From Odontocerum albicorne (taxonomy: Eukaryota; Arthropoda; Insecta; Trichoptera; Odontoceridae): a stretch of DNA of 64,000 nt. Where the stretch lies: the NCBI GenBank assembly GCA_949825065.1, contig OX463856.1:12461238-12525237 (forward strand). Direction: 5' to 3'. Below are positions 43,798 to 54,574 of the stretch, piece after piece. The notes under the pieces are model-generated. The model was given only the letters and a program-made list of their open reading frames with translations. It did no database searches and had not been told where the DNA came from. Both the position numbers and the translations under genes were made by a program. Positions within the stretch are counted from its first letter, which is position 1, and each line of letters begins with the position of its first letter.

Positions 43798-44026
43798 GTA
43801 TAGCGCTGTTTGCTGACTATTACGAATACCTCAAGAGCGTTTCTTAACTAGCTGAATCTATTAAATTAAATAAGTCAATATTTAGAAAGACTCCAATGCC
43901 GCTAACAAAAACATTAGCTTGATTCTAAAATGTAAAATGGTCTAAGAGTAAAACTATTCAGGAATTGAACCTGGGCCGTCCACTTGCTTAGCGTGAAAGG
44001 TAACCGTTAGATCGTGGCTCCCGGCA
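43798..44026 (-). repeat. SINE S2, second copy
   Basis: TATAGCGCTGTTTGCTGA at the low side, and GAATTGAACCTGGGCCGTCC with TTAGCGTGAAAGGTAACCG at the head side, align with 11404-11625 over the full length. Confidence 0.65.
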
Positions 44027-44173
44027 AAAGTCATGGTATGTTTTGTACTAATAATATGTAGAATTTTAAATCGTAATGATTTCAACTCTTGACAACTACA
44101 GATTAATGTATATGCTCGACTACCATGACTGAGTTGGTAGACGTTTTGTTCTGCTTTTCACATAAAGTCTTTT

Positions 44174-44356
44174 ATGGTTTAGGTCATTTAAATATAAATG
44201 GTTGGTTTAAATAATTTACCATATTGTACAACGAAACTTGTTATTACCAACAATATTCTAAATATTCATGGTTTAGGTCATTTAAAATATAAATGGTGGG
44301 TTTAAATAATTTACCATATCGTACAAAAAACTTATAATTACCAACAAAATTCTCCT
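44174..44356. repeat. Tandem repeat, 94-bp unit x 2
   Basis: ATGGTTTAGGTCATTTAAA begins at 44174 and 44268. The second unit is slightly shorter and diverged by a few bases. Confidence 0.85.
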
Positions 44357-46825
44357 GTTGATAGAATGCATCTATAAAGAAATTATCGATAAATTTTTCC
44401 ATAGTCTGTGAAGCTCAAAAAGTACGTTGATTGAAGAGTCGGTGAAGTATTAAAATTGTTATGTGCTTTCATTTTCGCATTAATGTCAAATTGGTATGGG
44501 GAAGTGGGGGTAACTGACTCGAGAATGCTTCGTATCGTGTGATCAACAGTGTATATTGTTAAATTATAATATTTTTCTTATCATCTTGACTTATATTTGC
44601 ATAATTTGTTTTTGGTTGAAATAATGTGCATTTTTATTTGGTTTTGTAGAATTGTTTCAATATTTTGATTTTATTTTGTAAATACTGTAAATAAAGCAAA
44701 AACTATTTTTTGAATAATAGTTTTGCAAGGTACCGTTGATGTCAAATATAATTAAGTACTATTATAGTTAGCTATTCAGGTTGAATTGTAAAATACGAAA
44801 GACAAATAAAATACAATTCACAGAATAAATGTACCACAAAATAACTCGTAACAGAAGGGCTCACATGTGAAAAAATACTTGGAAGAGAAATAACATTTTA
44901 AGATTCAATGGATAATATCTGGGGACATTGCAGTAGTCAAACCGTTATGTTGGATTTTAATAGTTTGTTTAAATAAGATATCATCTCACAAATTATTATC
45001 CTCTAATATATTTAAAAAATAAAACACAAATATACTGTTTGCAGCCTACTTAACGTATAGTATATACCATAAATAATTTGTCATTTACTATGCACTTTCA
45101 GCTAGTAATGTGATATGTAAAGAATAATGAGACATAAATTGATTTTATGTAATTCGTTAAGCATCGGATTGGTGTACGTACAGAAATCTCTTCCATGGGG
45201 GAAAGTGCCGCGACCCAAAAGTATTGTCATATATAAATGCCCAGCACAACTGGAGCTAAACAGGCAAAAGCAAAATCCAGATGGCTAAGGGAGCGATGAG
45301 TTATCTGGAAGTTATCAGGAGGGATCGAGGAATCCTAAGAAAAAACTCAAATTCGGTTGGTCTAAATCTTCATTTTATAAATTTTTATATGGTGCGTAGA
45401 TCTGGACTTTTAAGGCACGCAATCGAAAAAGAATTTGTGTCTTTGTAATGTAGTCGTGGGAAGCGGCTCTTGCACACAACATGGACTGATAAAAGAACGA
45501 AATGATCTATTCATGAAGGGCTCTAAGTTGAGATGTATCTATCTGTGTTATGTAGAAGAAAAATCTAATGATACTTTAGACATTTAGCACAAGAGGAGAG
45601 CGATATACTTGAACAATCTATTCTGGTGAGAGTTGTTAGCGGAAAAATAAGCAGAAACTTAGTTCCCATTCAATAGAGTTACCAAGTTAAAAAAGTTGTG
45701 GAGTACTTATTTTAAGAGATTTTATTGATAAATAGGTCACTTTTACTAGAGCAGGATGGTTGATAATCATTGTGATCATGAACCTCAGAATTGAAGAAAC
45801 GACCAAAGAGAAAAATTACTTCTTAATGTTATAAAAAAAGTAATTATGAGTTCATTCAACAGCATTCTATTTTTCTTGAAACTATAATATATTGAAAATT
45901 TGATTTAAAGTGTTTTTTATCGTCGGAATTTTAGGATATCTATCTGTTCATAAAACATAAAATACAGTTTTTTCATATAATTTCAACAATTACATTATAA
46001 ACATGTTCAAGGATATGTCTATTTTCAAATTAAAATAAATTACTCGTGCCACAGATTTACGGTTTTTGGATTAAATAATAATTTATCCACTAGAAAGTTG
46101 GAAAAGGTCGAGTCCTGTCCTAATGGGATACTTCACTGGGCAAATTTTGAAATGTTAATATCTTTGGATGAAAATTACCACATTTGCAAACTTAATTAAT
46201 AAATTGTGAATAAAAAATCACTTAAGTAAGTCATGTACTTGTACAACCATTTCAAGTATGCTTTAAGGTTGCCGGAATTTCAAATTGAAAATCAATGACT
46301 AAGAACACGATAGAAATAGTTTAAAAAAACATGAACATTTTAAGACAATAATTGGATTTGAACTACAATAATAACATTTATTCTTTAGATAACAGCTTTA
46401 CTAATAAAATCTGTGAGCTCAAAAAAAGGAAGTGTATATACTTTGTTTAAATAACTTGTAATACTAAAAATAATGAATCGAAGAAGAATTTTTCTTTCCA
46501 ACTTTAAACTACTTGACATATCAAGTTTAATTTCTTAACTTCTCAGATAACTATGAATTTCTTCACTGAAAATCAGTTTTCAAAGTTTATTCTATTTCGT
46601 TCCAGATTTTCTAAGTTTCGCTAAGAAAGTCATTAAAGATTTTGTTCGTATTATATAAGTAACATTATTATTTTTTAACTATTATTTTAGTAAGTGTTAA
46701 ACTTCTTGTTTAGCATTTTTTTGTTAGATTTATAAAAACCGTTCCTTTTATATCTTTTTAATATTATAAATTTTTTTAACTATCCATAATATATAATTAA
46801 ATATTGTATCGTTTTAATGGAAATA
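44357..46825. other. Longest unassigned spacer
   Basis: About 2.5 kb without a repeat matched elsewhere or a coding frame of note. About 45190-45600 is less AT-rich and of higher complexity, but no protein or repeat could be read from it. Confidence 0.45.
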
Positions 46826-47115
46826 CGACCCGTAGAGAAGACACACATAACCGTACATTTTGTGGATATAGATTATCACTTCCCTTAAGTCAGTAATGCA
46901 GTGAGCGTGGAAAATATGGACCGAGGAAAACGTAGTTGGATCAAGTAGAATCAATTTTGAAAGAAAAAAATAAGAGAAGTATGAATATATAAGATTGTTC
47001 ATGACGAGATGTATGAGTGTGAACGAGGTGAAAGTTGGGTGTTTGGATATATGTATTTTTTTGCCTTTCTCGCAAAGGACACTGCGTGGTAAAACATAGG
47101 TATGTACTTAGTTCA
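46826..47115 (+). repeat. LINE L-B-like tail, variant subfamily
   Basis: GACCGAGGAAAACGTAGTTG (GPRKT-W), AGTAGAATCAATTTTGAAAG, GTTCATGACGAGATGTATGA, then TTGCCTTTCTCGCAAAGGAC. Confidence 0.45.
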
Positions 47116-47329
47116 TTTGGCAAAGTTTTTGATGAACGGATCTCATTCCATCAAACATTTGATATATTAATCCATAACACTTAATCTTTGAGTTGAAACA
47201 TTTAAATTTTTTATCCATATCCTCACGCACTTTTAAATCTCATGTTCTCATACACACTACTGCATCATAATCTCAACAACCCCATCGAAATCATGTCCAA
47301 CAAATCCTCATCCTGTACATTTAACTTAT

Positions 47330-47430
47330 TTTTGTTTTATTCACTTGACTTCTTTATTCACTTGTTTTATTCACTTCACTGATTGTTTTATTCACTTGGC
47401 TTATTTATTAACTTGTTTTATTCATTTGAC
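47330..47430. repeat. Imperfect tandem repeat of TGTTTTATTCACTTGACT
   Basis: Five to six units of 15-20 bp. Confidence 0.7.
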
Positions 47431-47890
47431 TGACGATAGAGGGAGTACAGTAGCTTGCATGTAAATTATGTGGTGTCGAGGTTCTGATATCGTGTGCTCG
47501 CCTGCTTTAGTCTGGACCAATAACTAACGAGCCCGACTATAGACTCCTACGAAATATTCTCCTTGAGCTGGCAAAGGGCAGGACAAGATAAATATGGACG
47601 TGCTGCATGATACGCTAAAAAACATTGATGTTTAGCACGTCTGATAACAAACAGCAATAGATCGAGACAAATAACACAAACAATTGGTAGTTATAAAGGA
47701 CCCAATGGAGAAAGACGATTTAGACAAGGTGCAAGTATTGAAACTCTGTATTTTATGTAACAGGAAGTGTCTATCATTAATTGGCTTATAAAATCATCTT
47801 TGGTGGCACCAATGCCACTAACTTCTATTTTGCATTTCATACGTACCTTATATTATACTCTTCGCGAGTAATTGGTATTTACGTTCAAAT
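47431..47890 (+). repeat. LINE-derived repeat, also at 56.9 kb
   Basis: It aligns with 56870-57190: GATACGCTAAAAAACATTGA/TGTTTAGCAC, AACTCTGTATTTTATG, GGTGGCACCAATG and CCTTATATTATACTC occur in the same order. A MDVLHDTLKNIDV-like reading recalls the KRYKDVLK block of LINE ORF2 C-termini. Confidence 0.45.
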
Positions 47891-47937
47891 TCCTTAGTGA
47901 AATATAATTTTATTGTTAGGTGATTAATAGTAACCAA

Positions 47938-48040
47938 ATTAAATAAAAAATATTTTTTGTAAATTTAATTAAAAATAATCTTTGTAAATTTAATTAAAAA
48001 TAATCTTTGTAAATTTTATTGAAAATAATCTTTACTTATT
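47938..48040. repeat. Tandem repeat, 25-bp unit, about 3.6 copies
   Basis: TAATCTTTGTAAATTTAATT recurs at 47976, 48001 and 48026. Confidence 0.85.
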
Positions 48041-48818
48041 TGGTAACGTATATATTTTAAATTTATTTTATCTTTTTTAAATCTCTTACTTTTCTTCCAC
48101 TTTTGTATGGGGTCATCATATCTGTGCGGTTGGACTCATAAAACATTTCACCGCAATTGAAAAATGAAATTTAGTTTTCTCGCCGCATACACAAACACAT
48201 GGACTAACATAGTTGTTCAATCCCTATTTTTGCATCTAATTTTCTCACACCTCCTAGACTTTATCAGAATTTCCGCAAATGACATCATTCGCACATTTCT
48301 AATTATTTTTTTAAATTTTCTCATAAATTTTAATTATGGGGATATTTAAAAAAATAACAGAGGAATAGTAGAGACAAATATTTTGTGGGTGGCTTTTAAA
48401 ATCCAAAACTTTAAAAAATGCTTGACAAATTCCAGCACAACCTTCGAAGCCTTATTTCTGGCAAGTCGCCTACGTACCTTCTTTTATATCCTCGTCGGCA
48501 TTTCGGCAGGAAATTGTAGGACGTGTGAAAGTGTCGTTCGTCAAATTGTCGATTATTTTCCCGAGATAGGATATGTCGTAACGCCTATAACGGGTACCCA
48601 CCCGGCAAGGAACAGGGGCATATCGACCTAGAATGAGAGCAGACATACTAGTACAAGACTTCTACTTCTTATAAAAAAACTCGTTTCATTTTTACTGAAA
48701 ATATTTTAATGTCTTCTTTTCTCATAAAAAAATCTCTCGATTTTCGGTATTTATCAGTTTCTCTATGAAAATGAGTACTGTGTCTCATTACTAGAGCCAA
48801 ATTATATTTTTATTTATC
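48041..48818. other. Spacer with a GC-richer patch
   Basis: About 48440-48630 has balanced composition and an open plus-strand frame (48383-48631, 82 codons). I recognise no domain. Confidence 0.4.
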
Positions 48819-49180
48819 TATGACCTTTGTGACCTAGTTGATCAAACGTCCGAGCATTACGGGGCGACTCTCACTGGAAACTTTATTTAAAAAAAAGGAT
48901 ATATACCATGGACAGGGACAGTATCCCCCAAGCAAGTAGACCTCCATGACGACTTTCCAAAAGATAGAAAGATAGCTGGCAGTCGACGTCACAAGAGGGA
49001 AGCAATGATGCAGGACCATAACAGACAAACAGGCCTAAAATAAAAAGAAGAAGATATATACCATATCTGTTTTTAAGCTCTCTGACATATTTTTGGTTGG
49101 TTGGAAGAGATGACCACATGGCAATGAGCCTACAAGATTGTTTTGTACGGAATTAAAGTGTTACACAAAGAGAGTAACGA
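48819..49180 (+). repeat. SINE S1, split by a 143-bp insertion
   Basis: Head TTGTGACCTAGTTGATCAAA, a weak B-box and an A-rich junction to 48897. The tail part is TTTTTGGTTGGTTGGAAGAG, GACCACATGGCAATGAGCC, ending near 49165. The interval 48910-49052 is foreign. Confidence 0.65.
48910..49052 (+). mobile_element. Unidentified retroposed sequence with a 12-bp target duplication
   Basis: GATATATACCAT is present exactly on both sides (48898-48909 and 49053-49064). The insert starts GGACAGGGACAGTATCCCCC and ends in the A-rich AAAATAAAAAGAAGAA. Length, A-rich 3' end and duplication length fit LINE-mediated retroposition of an RNA. The source is not recognised. A plus frame reading IAGSRRHKREAMMQDHNRQT is too short to judge. 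Confidence 0.7.
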
Positions 49181-49204
49181 TAACAAAAAAAACGAAACTT
49201 TTTT

Positions 49205-49365
49205 TTCCTCCTGGCATGTTTATTGCCACATGGCAATCTCTTCCAATCAACCAGAAAGAATACCAGACTGGAATCCCAGTTTTTTTTATCTTGGTTCCAG
49301 AGGGGATCGAACTCGCATCCTCCTGATCGGTAGACAAGCGTCTTTCCACCAGGCCAGGGAGGTCG
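49205..49365 (-). repeat. SINE S1
   Basis: Tail complement TTGCCACATGGCAATCTCTT with CCAATCAACCAGAAAG, body ACCAGACTGGAATCCCAG. Head complement GGGGATCGAACTCGCATCCT with CTTTCCACCAGGCCAGGGAG. Confidence 0.75.
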
Positions 49366-49844
49366 TTTTTGTTTGTGACATAAATCTGGAGATTAAAATA
49401 TTTGCTATAAATTATTTGTATCTGAGTCTCACTTTCGAATTTCCATCGTAATAATTCTACTGAAATACACTATTAAACTCTGAATAATTTATTTCGCAAT
49501 GTTGCTTAACAAGGTATACCTTAAACTAATGTTCTACGAGTATTTAATCAATTTAATAGGATAAATACGAATACGAGTATATATCTATCTAACATATATA
49601 TTATATACAATTTGTAAAGGTAGTACGAAAAGTTTGAAAATAACTACAAACCTTGGATCGGGTGCTATTGTGTCTGGCAGACGTGATTTGTTCTTCTCTG
49701 TTTAAATTTTTAAAGAAAATTGTGATTTATGAGATTTTTAGATATTCGACTATTATTGAAGCTGTGCATGACATTCCGTTCGTTTATTTCAATTTGAACA
49801 TTAAGTAAAATATCTAATAATAAAATAGATACATACCGTCACTC
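49366..49844. other. Spacer, no feature recognised
   Basis: AT-rich; nothing supported. Confidence 0.5.
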
Positions 49845-50065
49845 CACCACCCTGCAGGAATAGGCAGAGAGGACAGAGCGAAAGACTTTTCTATCTCGAT
49901 ACAATCCATAACCAGTTCTGTATCCATTCACCTTCTCAAACAACTTCTACGATTTCTCTGGCTTTCTACGTTTCTTTCTTTCAGAATATCATTCAATTGA
50001 TTCAACCATACTTTCCTTAGTCTTCTTCTCATACGTCTTCCATGCATACTCGCACTGTATCTGTT
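49845..50065 (-). repeat. LINE L-B tail fragment
   Basis: CACCCTGCAGGAATAGGCAG, CAATTGATTCAACCATACTT and TAGTCTTCTTCTCATACGTC are complements of the L-B end block and the RRLRKVWLNQLN region. It abuts the 3' side of the pseudogene at 50.2 kb. Confidence 0.6.
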
Positions 50066-50208
50066 TTACTACACTGGGGAACAACGTTTTTGCTTCTGGG
50101 AGTCCGATACATATTTTTAATGCAGTTTCGGCTGCTGATTTTATTGGTATCATTAAAAAGTCTATATCACGTAAAGTTTTTAATTTATCATATATTTGGA
50201 AACAAAAC

Positions 50209-50885
50209 TTATGGTCTACATAGTACAAAGAAAATATATCTACTTGTCACCAGTTTTAATTTTTTTAGAAGTTTTATTTTATATTGCGCTCTTGGGTTGT
50301 CTTTAATTGTAGTCCAGAAATAATCCGCTAGCATGGTTAGATTCCATTCTTGAAGTCTCGATCCTAACAATTCTGCTTGCTTTTTTCCTAAATTTAAATC
50401 CCTAACGAGATCATTAAGCTCTGGCTGAGTTATTAAGTGTGGTTCATTGAAAGTTGATGTTAGGTGGTATTCCGTATCCGTATTGTATTCATTTACCGCA
50501 TGGTTGTCATCATCTTCTTCATCTAGTGTCCAAAATGAAGGCAGTATTGGAATTGGTAGCGTATCACTGTGAGCGATAGGTCGAATTGCGGAATGAAGAT
50601 TCGGGTACTCAATACTCTTTTTATTTTTGGAATAGAACCCAATTACATTACTTAAACAAAAGTAGCCATCAGTTGCGTGATTTTTTTGCTCTCTCCATAC
50701 CATGGGAACAACAAATGGCATTGATTTTCTGGCACATTTAAGCCAAGCTCGTATATGTACCGCACAAGTAGCGCAGCAAATGTGAGGAGCCTATGATTTA
50801 TCTTGGTCTCCAATCTTGCAGGCTAAACTCATATGCCTTCCGTATTAAAGGTGTTATATTTCTATGCTGTCCCTTAATCGCAACC
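50209..50885 (-). pseudogene. Uncharacterised insect/cnidarian-type protein family, internally deleted
   Basis: The minus strand reads CKIGDQDKS, a TAG, then APHICCATCAVHIRAWLKCA, with KSMPFVVPMVWREQKNHATD and GYFCL. The N-terminal CC..C..C pattern suggests zinc binding. An acidic middle (DEEDDDNHAVNEYNTDTEYH) and HLITQPELNDLVRDLNLGKK with QAELLGSRLQEWNL follow. It then passes in frame to TMLADYFWTTIKDNPRAQYK, the C-terminus of the family. From memory, full-length relatives have several hundred residues between WNL and MLADY. A frame change lies near 50830. The family is common and multicopy in some invertebrates; its function is unknown to me. Confidence 0.7.
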
Positions 50886-51254
50886 CCCCCCTCCAAACGA
50901 AACGGGTTATTAATGAACTCCCTTGGCATATTTATCCTTTAAATATAATTTTTTTCACTCAAAATCACAAACTTTCTCGCTTAAATCACTTAACATCTAT
51001 TAACACTACTTTGACATAACCTGCAATTAATGGTAAATGACAGTTGTGCAATACGATTACGATGTTGCTAGTATGAGATTTAATTTCAAAATAAATATTC
51101 CCTAAAACCGTTTTTTAGGTATTTCTGGGAATTCTGATGTGCCAGGGTAATAAAAAAATAAATATTATTTTAACGTATCGTATGCTCGATTATAATCACG
51201 TCAATTTGTTTGAGAAGCAAAAAAAATCCAAAATTGTTCTCCAATGTTATTACT
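50886..51254. other. Spacer, no feature recognised
   Basis: Nothing supported. Confidence 0.5.
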
Positions 51255-51390
51255 TCTTCATTAATTTGTTCCACATACCCAAACCATCTGATAGTTCTCT
51301 TTTTTATCTTACTTAACACATCAGCCTTAAGTTTCTATTAATTCTCAATACCTTCATTCCATTTTTGACATACTTGGTCACTCCATCAAA
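51255..51390 (-). repeat. LINE L-B fragment
   Basis: CCACATACCCAAACCATCTG (FGYVE), AACACATCAGCCTTAAGTTT and TTGGTCACTCCATC are L-B complements. Confidence 0.5.
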
Positions 51391-51542
51391 GGGAAGTCAA
51401 TAAATTCGCGCGATGAAGGAGTTTAGGGAGGGGGCGGTAGTGTGCATGTGCATGTCCCGATATAATATGGCTCATTATTAGTATATTCATGAAGTTTTAG
51501 TCTAATTTTGACAGAATTGTATAAGGTATCGTCGAGACAGTA

Positions 51543-52180
51543 TGTCAAACGTTAATAACATCCCAAGTATGAAAAAAAAAATAGTATCACGCAGTCATTA
51601 AGTTTCTCACAAAAGAAGAGAAAACACCTCAAACCATTTTGGAAAATATGTTAGCGGTTTGCAAGGACTGTTACCTTGGAAAAACGATGGTTTACATGTA
51701 TCAGTCTTTTTAAGCAAGGAAGATAATTTATTGAAGACGATCTCCGACCAGGACGGCCTGTTGAGGCAATTTCCTCAAACATGGTCAAAAGAGAAGAGAA
51801 TCATGTGCTGGAAGATGCCCACTTAAACAAACAACTGCTTTCATAGATGGTACAAGTATTTTTTATTTATTTAACACTTTTATTGCAATACAATTTGGCT
51901 GGCTTATTGCCAGGGGGCAATCTCTTGCAACCAACTAGAGTATCACCTAAAATCATTTTTAATATACTCCATCAGCATCTAGGGATGTTAAAAGTCAGTG
52001 CAAGGTACCCAGAATGCTCGTCACTTAAAAAATTACAACGCATCGAATGTTCACGACAGTTTTTGGACCTCTGCTGAATCAACAAAGATGAGATTTTGAC
52101 CGAATTGTTACTGGAGATGAAATTTGGGTTTATCATTATGAGCCTAAGTTGAAACAGGAGTCAAGAGACCATGTATTTTT
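51543..52180 (+). pseudogene. mariner transposase, N-terminal half
   Basis: It starts around 51543 (MSNVNNIPSMKK). Helix-turn-helix pieces KTPQTILENMLAV-like and MVYMYQSF lead to FIEDDLRPGRPVEAISSNMV and ENHVLEDAHLNKQLL. After a small insertion (51852-51942) the reading resumes with VSPKIIFNILHQHLGMLKVS, QRIECSRQFLDLC and the first catalytic block TGDEIWVYHYEP (about 52110). Sequence is lost after 52180, so the second and third catalytic residues and the 3' end are missing. Several stops and frame changes. Confidence 0.8.
51852..51942 (-). mobile_element. LINE L-A tail-only insertion (~90 bp)
   Basis: TTTATTTATTTAACACTTTT, TTGCAATACAATTTGGCTGG, CTTATTGCCAGGGGGCAATC and TTGCAACCAACT are the complement of the last ~80 bp of L-A. 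It lies between MVQ and VSPKII of the mariner, flanked by only AGTA/AGTA. Confidence 0.7.
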
Positions 52181-53734
52181 CGGTTGTCCTTTGCGAGATA
52201 TATTTGATTTACTAAAAACCATATCTTTAGCGCGTCCAACGAATGTTGCGTTTCTTTTTTCATCGAGGAACTTTTCCATTTATAGATCGATTGTTTAATT
52301 TTGAATTGAAATATTGAATTATCTAAAATTGTTATGTTTTTAAATAGGTTTTATTATATCGACTCATATAATTTCATAATGTCTTTAATGTAGTGAAACA
52401 AATCATCCTAGTTTGAGTGAATTACCTATTTTAAAAAGAAAAGCTTAATTGCCAGAGTGAGATTTTTTATTCTTACTATATTTAAAAAATAACACAACTA
52501 CCCCTTGAAAGCACTATCTTTCCCTTAATAATTATGTACACCTCAACGCTCCCTTAAAAATTAAACTAACCCCTCGACAATAACTGCGTTTTATGACAAT
52601 AGCGGAAATCAAACTGGACCATGGGTCCGGTATAAGGATAGTTAAAAAATAAAAGTGTTTCACCGAAAACTTGAATACCTCATTATGTATTTACTCTCAC
52701 ACAAATTTAAGTCACGTTCACTGCACGTATTCCCATCGATCCATATACCCGTACTTACATATAATATGTACATTGTTCTCTGTAGGTTTGCGAGCACCAC
52801 CTGGGACTATGAGTTTGAAACTGAACAGCCTTCTGAAACACATGCAATATTCCCTTTTCACCCATTCTGTTGGCTTAGAATGTTTAAAATTCCCATGAAA
52901 TATGTTTTCATCTCTAAAACTGTTTATTTTTTTAGAGATATCCTATTTATATTTTAAGATTGCGCCTTTTTTTAACTGAACTGAATATTGAATTGATAAA
53001 ATTTTTTTAGGAATGTTTTTTCTTTATTTTTTAGCAGTGTAATAAAAGTTCTAATATTGTTTTCAATTTTATACCCTTTTTAATGTTAAAAAAGACTTAT
53101 TGTGTTTCAAATATTCGTATCCTTCGTTCTTTATTGAAGATTGAACATTTTTTTTTTAATATATCTTTCTCTCTTGTAAAAGAGTCCGTTTGTATCATTT
53201 TAGGTAAGGAAATACAAAATTAACAATCCATCATCATTGACCCGGGTAGGTCTTAACCTCCTCTTACAATACCCTCCACCCGTTTCAATTCTATGTATGG
53301 CTTCTTCAATTATCCTAGTATCTTCAGTAACACCGACTTTTCATCGAATCCTTGGTATCCCCACATATCTAAATCCTTAATGTCTGCTTCAAAGTGCACT
53401 TCATTATTCATTCGTATCTCGTTGCTCATCTACACGAGTTGGTCCTGGAAGAGGTCATATTATTCCTGGTTATATCAGATGCACCACGATTCAATTTCAT
53501 ACACTGGTTCATAATCTTTTAAGATATATAAAGGGATTGTTTACCGGTCCTTGTCAGTGTCCAAAAAACTGACCCTTACATGAATACGTATCTAATCAAT
53601 GTGTGATAAATCAGAATCATTGTGAAAGGTGCTTTAGAAATTTAAAGGAGAAGAGTTCATTCCACAGTTTTTTTTAAGTTTAAACATTCTTTGATATTTT
53701 TCACTAAAAAAATGATCGTCCGATATTTTTCGGT
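52181..53734. other. Spacer, no feature recognised
   Basis: About 1.5 kb. Short open frames (for example 52655-52957, 53293-53514) carry no recognisable domain. Confidence 0.45.
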
Positions 53735-53805
53735 AAAACACCTATCTCTCACAATTGGGGTTGTAGACTAGATTGTCGATGGAATCCATAATTTAAAGAT
53801 AGGTT
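53735..53805 (+). repeat. SINE S1 head, degraded
   Basis: AAAACACCTATCTCTCACAA, TTGGGGTTGTAGACTAGATT and GTCGATGGAATCC follow the S1 head with several changes. Confidence 0.4.
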
Positions 53806-53861
53806 CCAGTAAAGTAATAATAATAATAAAATGATAATTTTAATTACACCCTTTAGAGAGC

Positions 53862-53942
53862 AAACTCTCTTTGATTTGGGACTTGAACCCACTATAACAA
53901 ACATTTTTTTCCAGAACGTTATTCTAAGCACGCAGACCAAAA
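53862..53942 (-). repeat. tRNA-like SINE head fragment
   Basis: GGGACTTGAACCCACTATAA contains a B-box complement, and TTCTAAGCACGCAGACCAAA lies on the A-box side. The family is uncertain. Confidence 0.35.
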
Positions 53943-54099
53943 CATTTCCTTGCTAAATACCATTAATGGTTTAAACTAATATGTTAAACATTAAAATAAA
54001 GATTAAAGTTTAATGAATTAATGATAAACTATAAGTTTAAATCGCAAAAAATGTAATTTTAGTAGTTTCAATAATTGCACATCACAAATAAAATACCAT

Positions 54100-54245
54100 G
54101 CTCCTTGTTTGTGCTCTTCTGATGATGAGGTGAAAGCCTTGAAACCGGTAGGGTTATCCGTTACAACAAGTGGATTTTTTTTTTTGATAAAACAAATTAC
54201 AATGCCTTTAAACCTTCACAATGTTAATGCCTTAACTATAAACAA
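54100..54245 (+). repeat. Hammerhead-like repeat, single (monomer) copy
   Basis: It runs from CTCCTTGTTTGTGCTC to CCTTAACTATAAA and matches the right arm plus right part of the palindromic insertion at 5.9-6.1 kb. It holds CTGATGA (54119-54125), stem GAGGT-GAAA-GCCTT (54127-54140), GAAA (54141-54144), CCGG, GTA and GGG (54151-54153). CTT before the core can pair with GGG by one C-G and two wobble pairs. It is the only copy with an intact CTGATGA...GAAA core. Confidence 0.55.
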
Positions 54246-54574
54246 TATATAAAAAATAAAATACCATAATTGCTAAAGAGAAAAAAAAATATAAGTTTAT
54301 GAATAAATGAACTTTTATAAGAGTTAAAAGAGTTTATGAACGGAAATTAGAGAAAAGTTAGAAAATACCAAATTTTTTAGAGCAAAGTACATATTAAAGG
54401 TTAGGGAAAATATACTGACGATGATTTTTTCTCGTCATAGTTCATCTTTCATCGCATTAAGTTCCTCTGACAAAAGTTCAGGAAAAACTTTTCAGAAGTC
54501 AATAAACAAAAGAGTTTTTAGATATCAGCTTCTGAATATTTTGGTGTATTAATGACTCCCGATATCTTCTTCGA
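54246..54574. other. Spacer, no feature recognised
   Basis: AT-rich; nothing supported. Confidence 0.5.

Noticed and set aside
50042..50323. Plus-strand 93-codon hydrophobic frame
   Set aside because: Antisense to the MLADY-family pseudogene and its 3' flank; hydrophobicity reflects T-rich codons.
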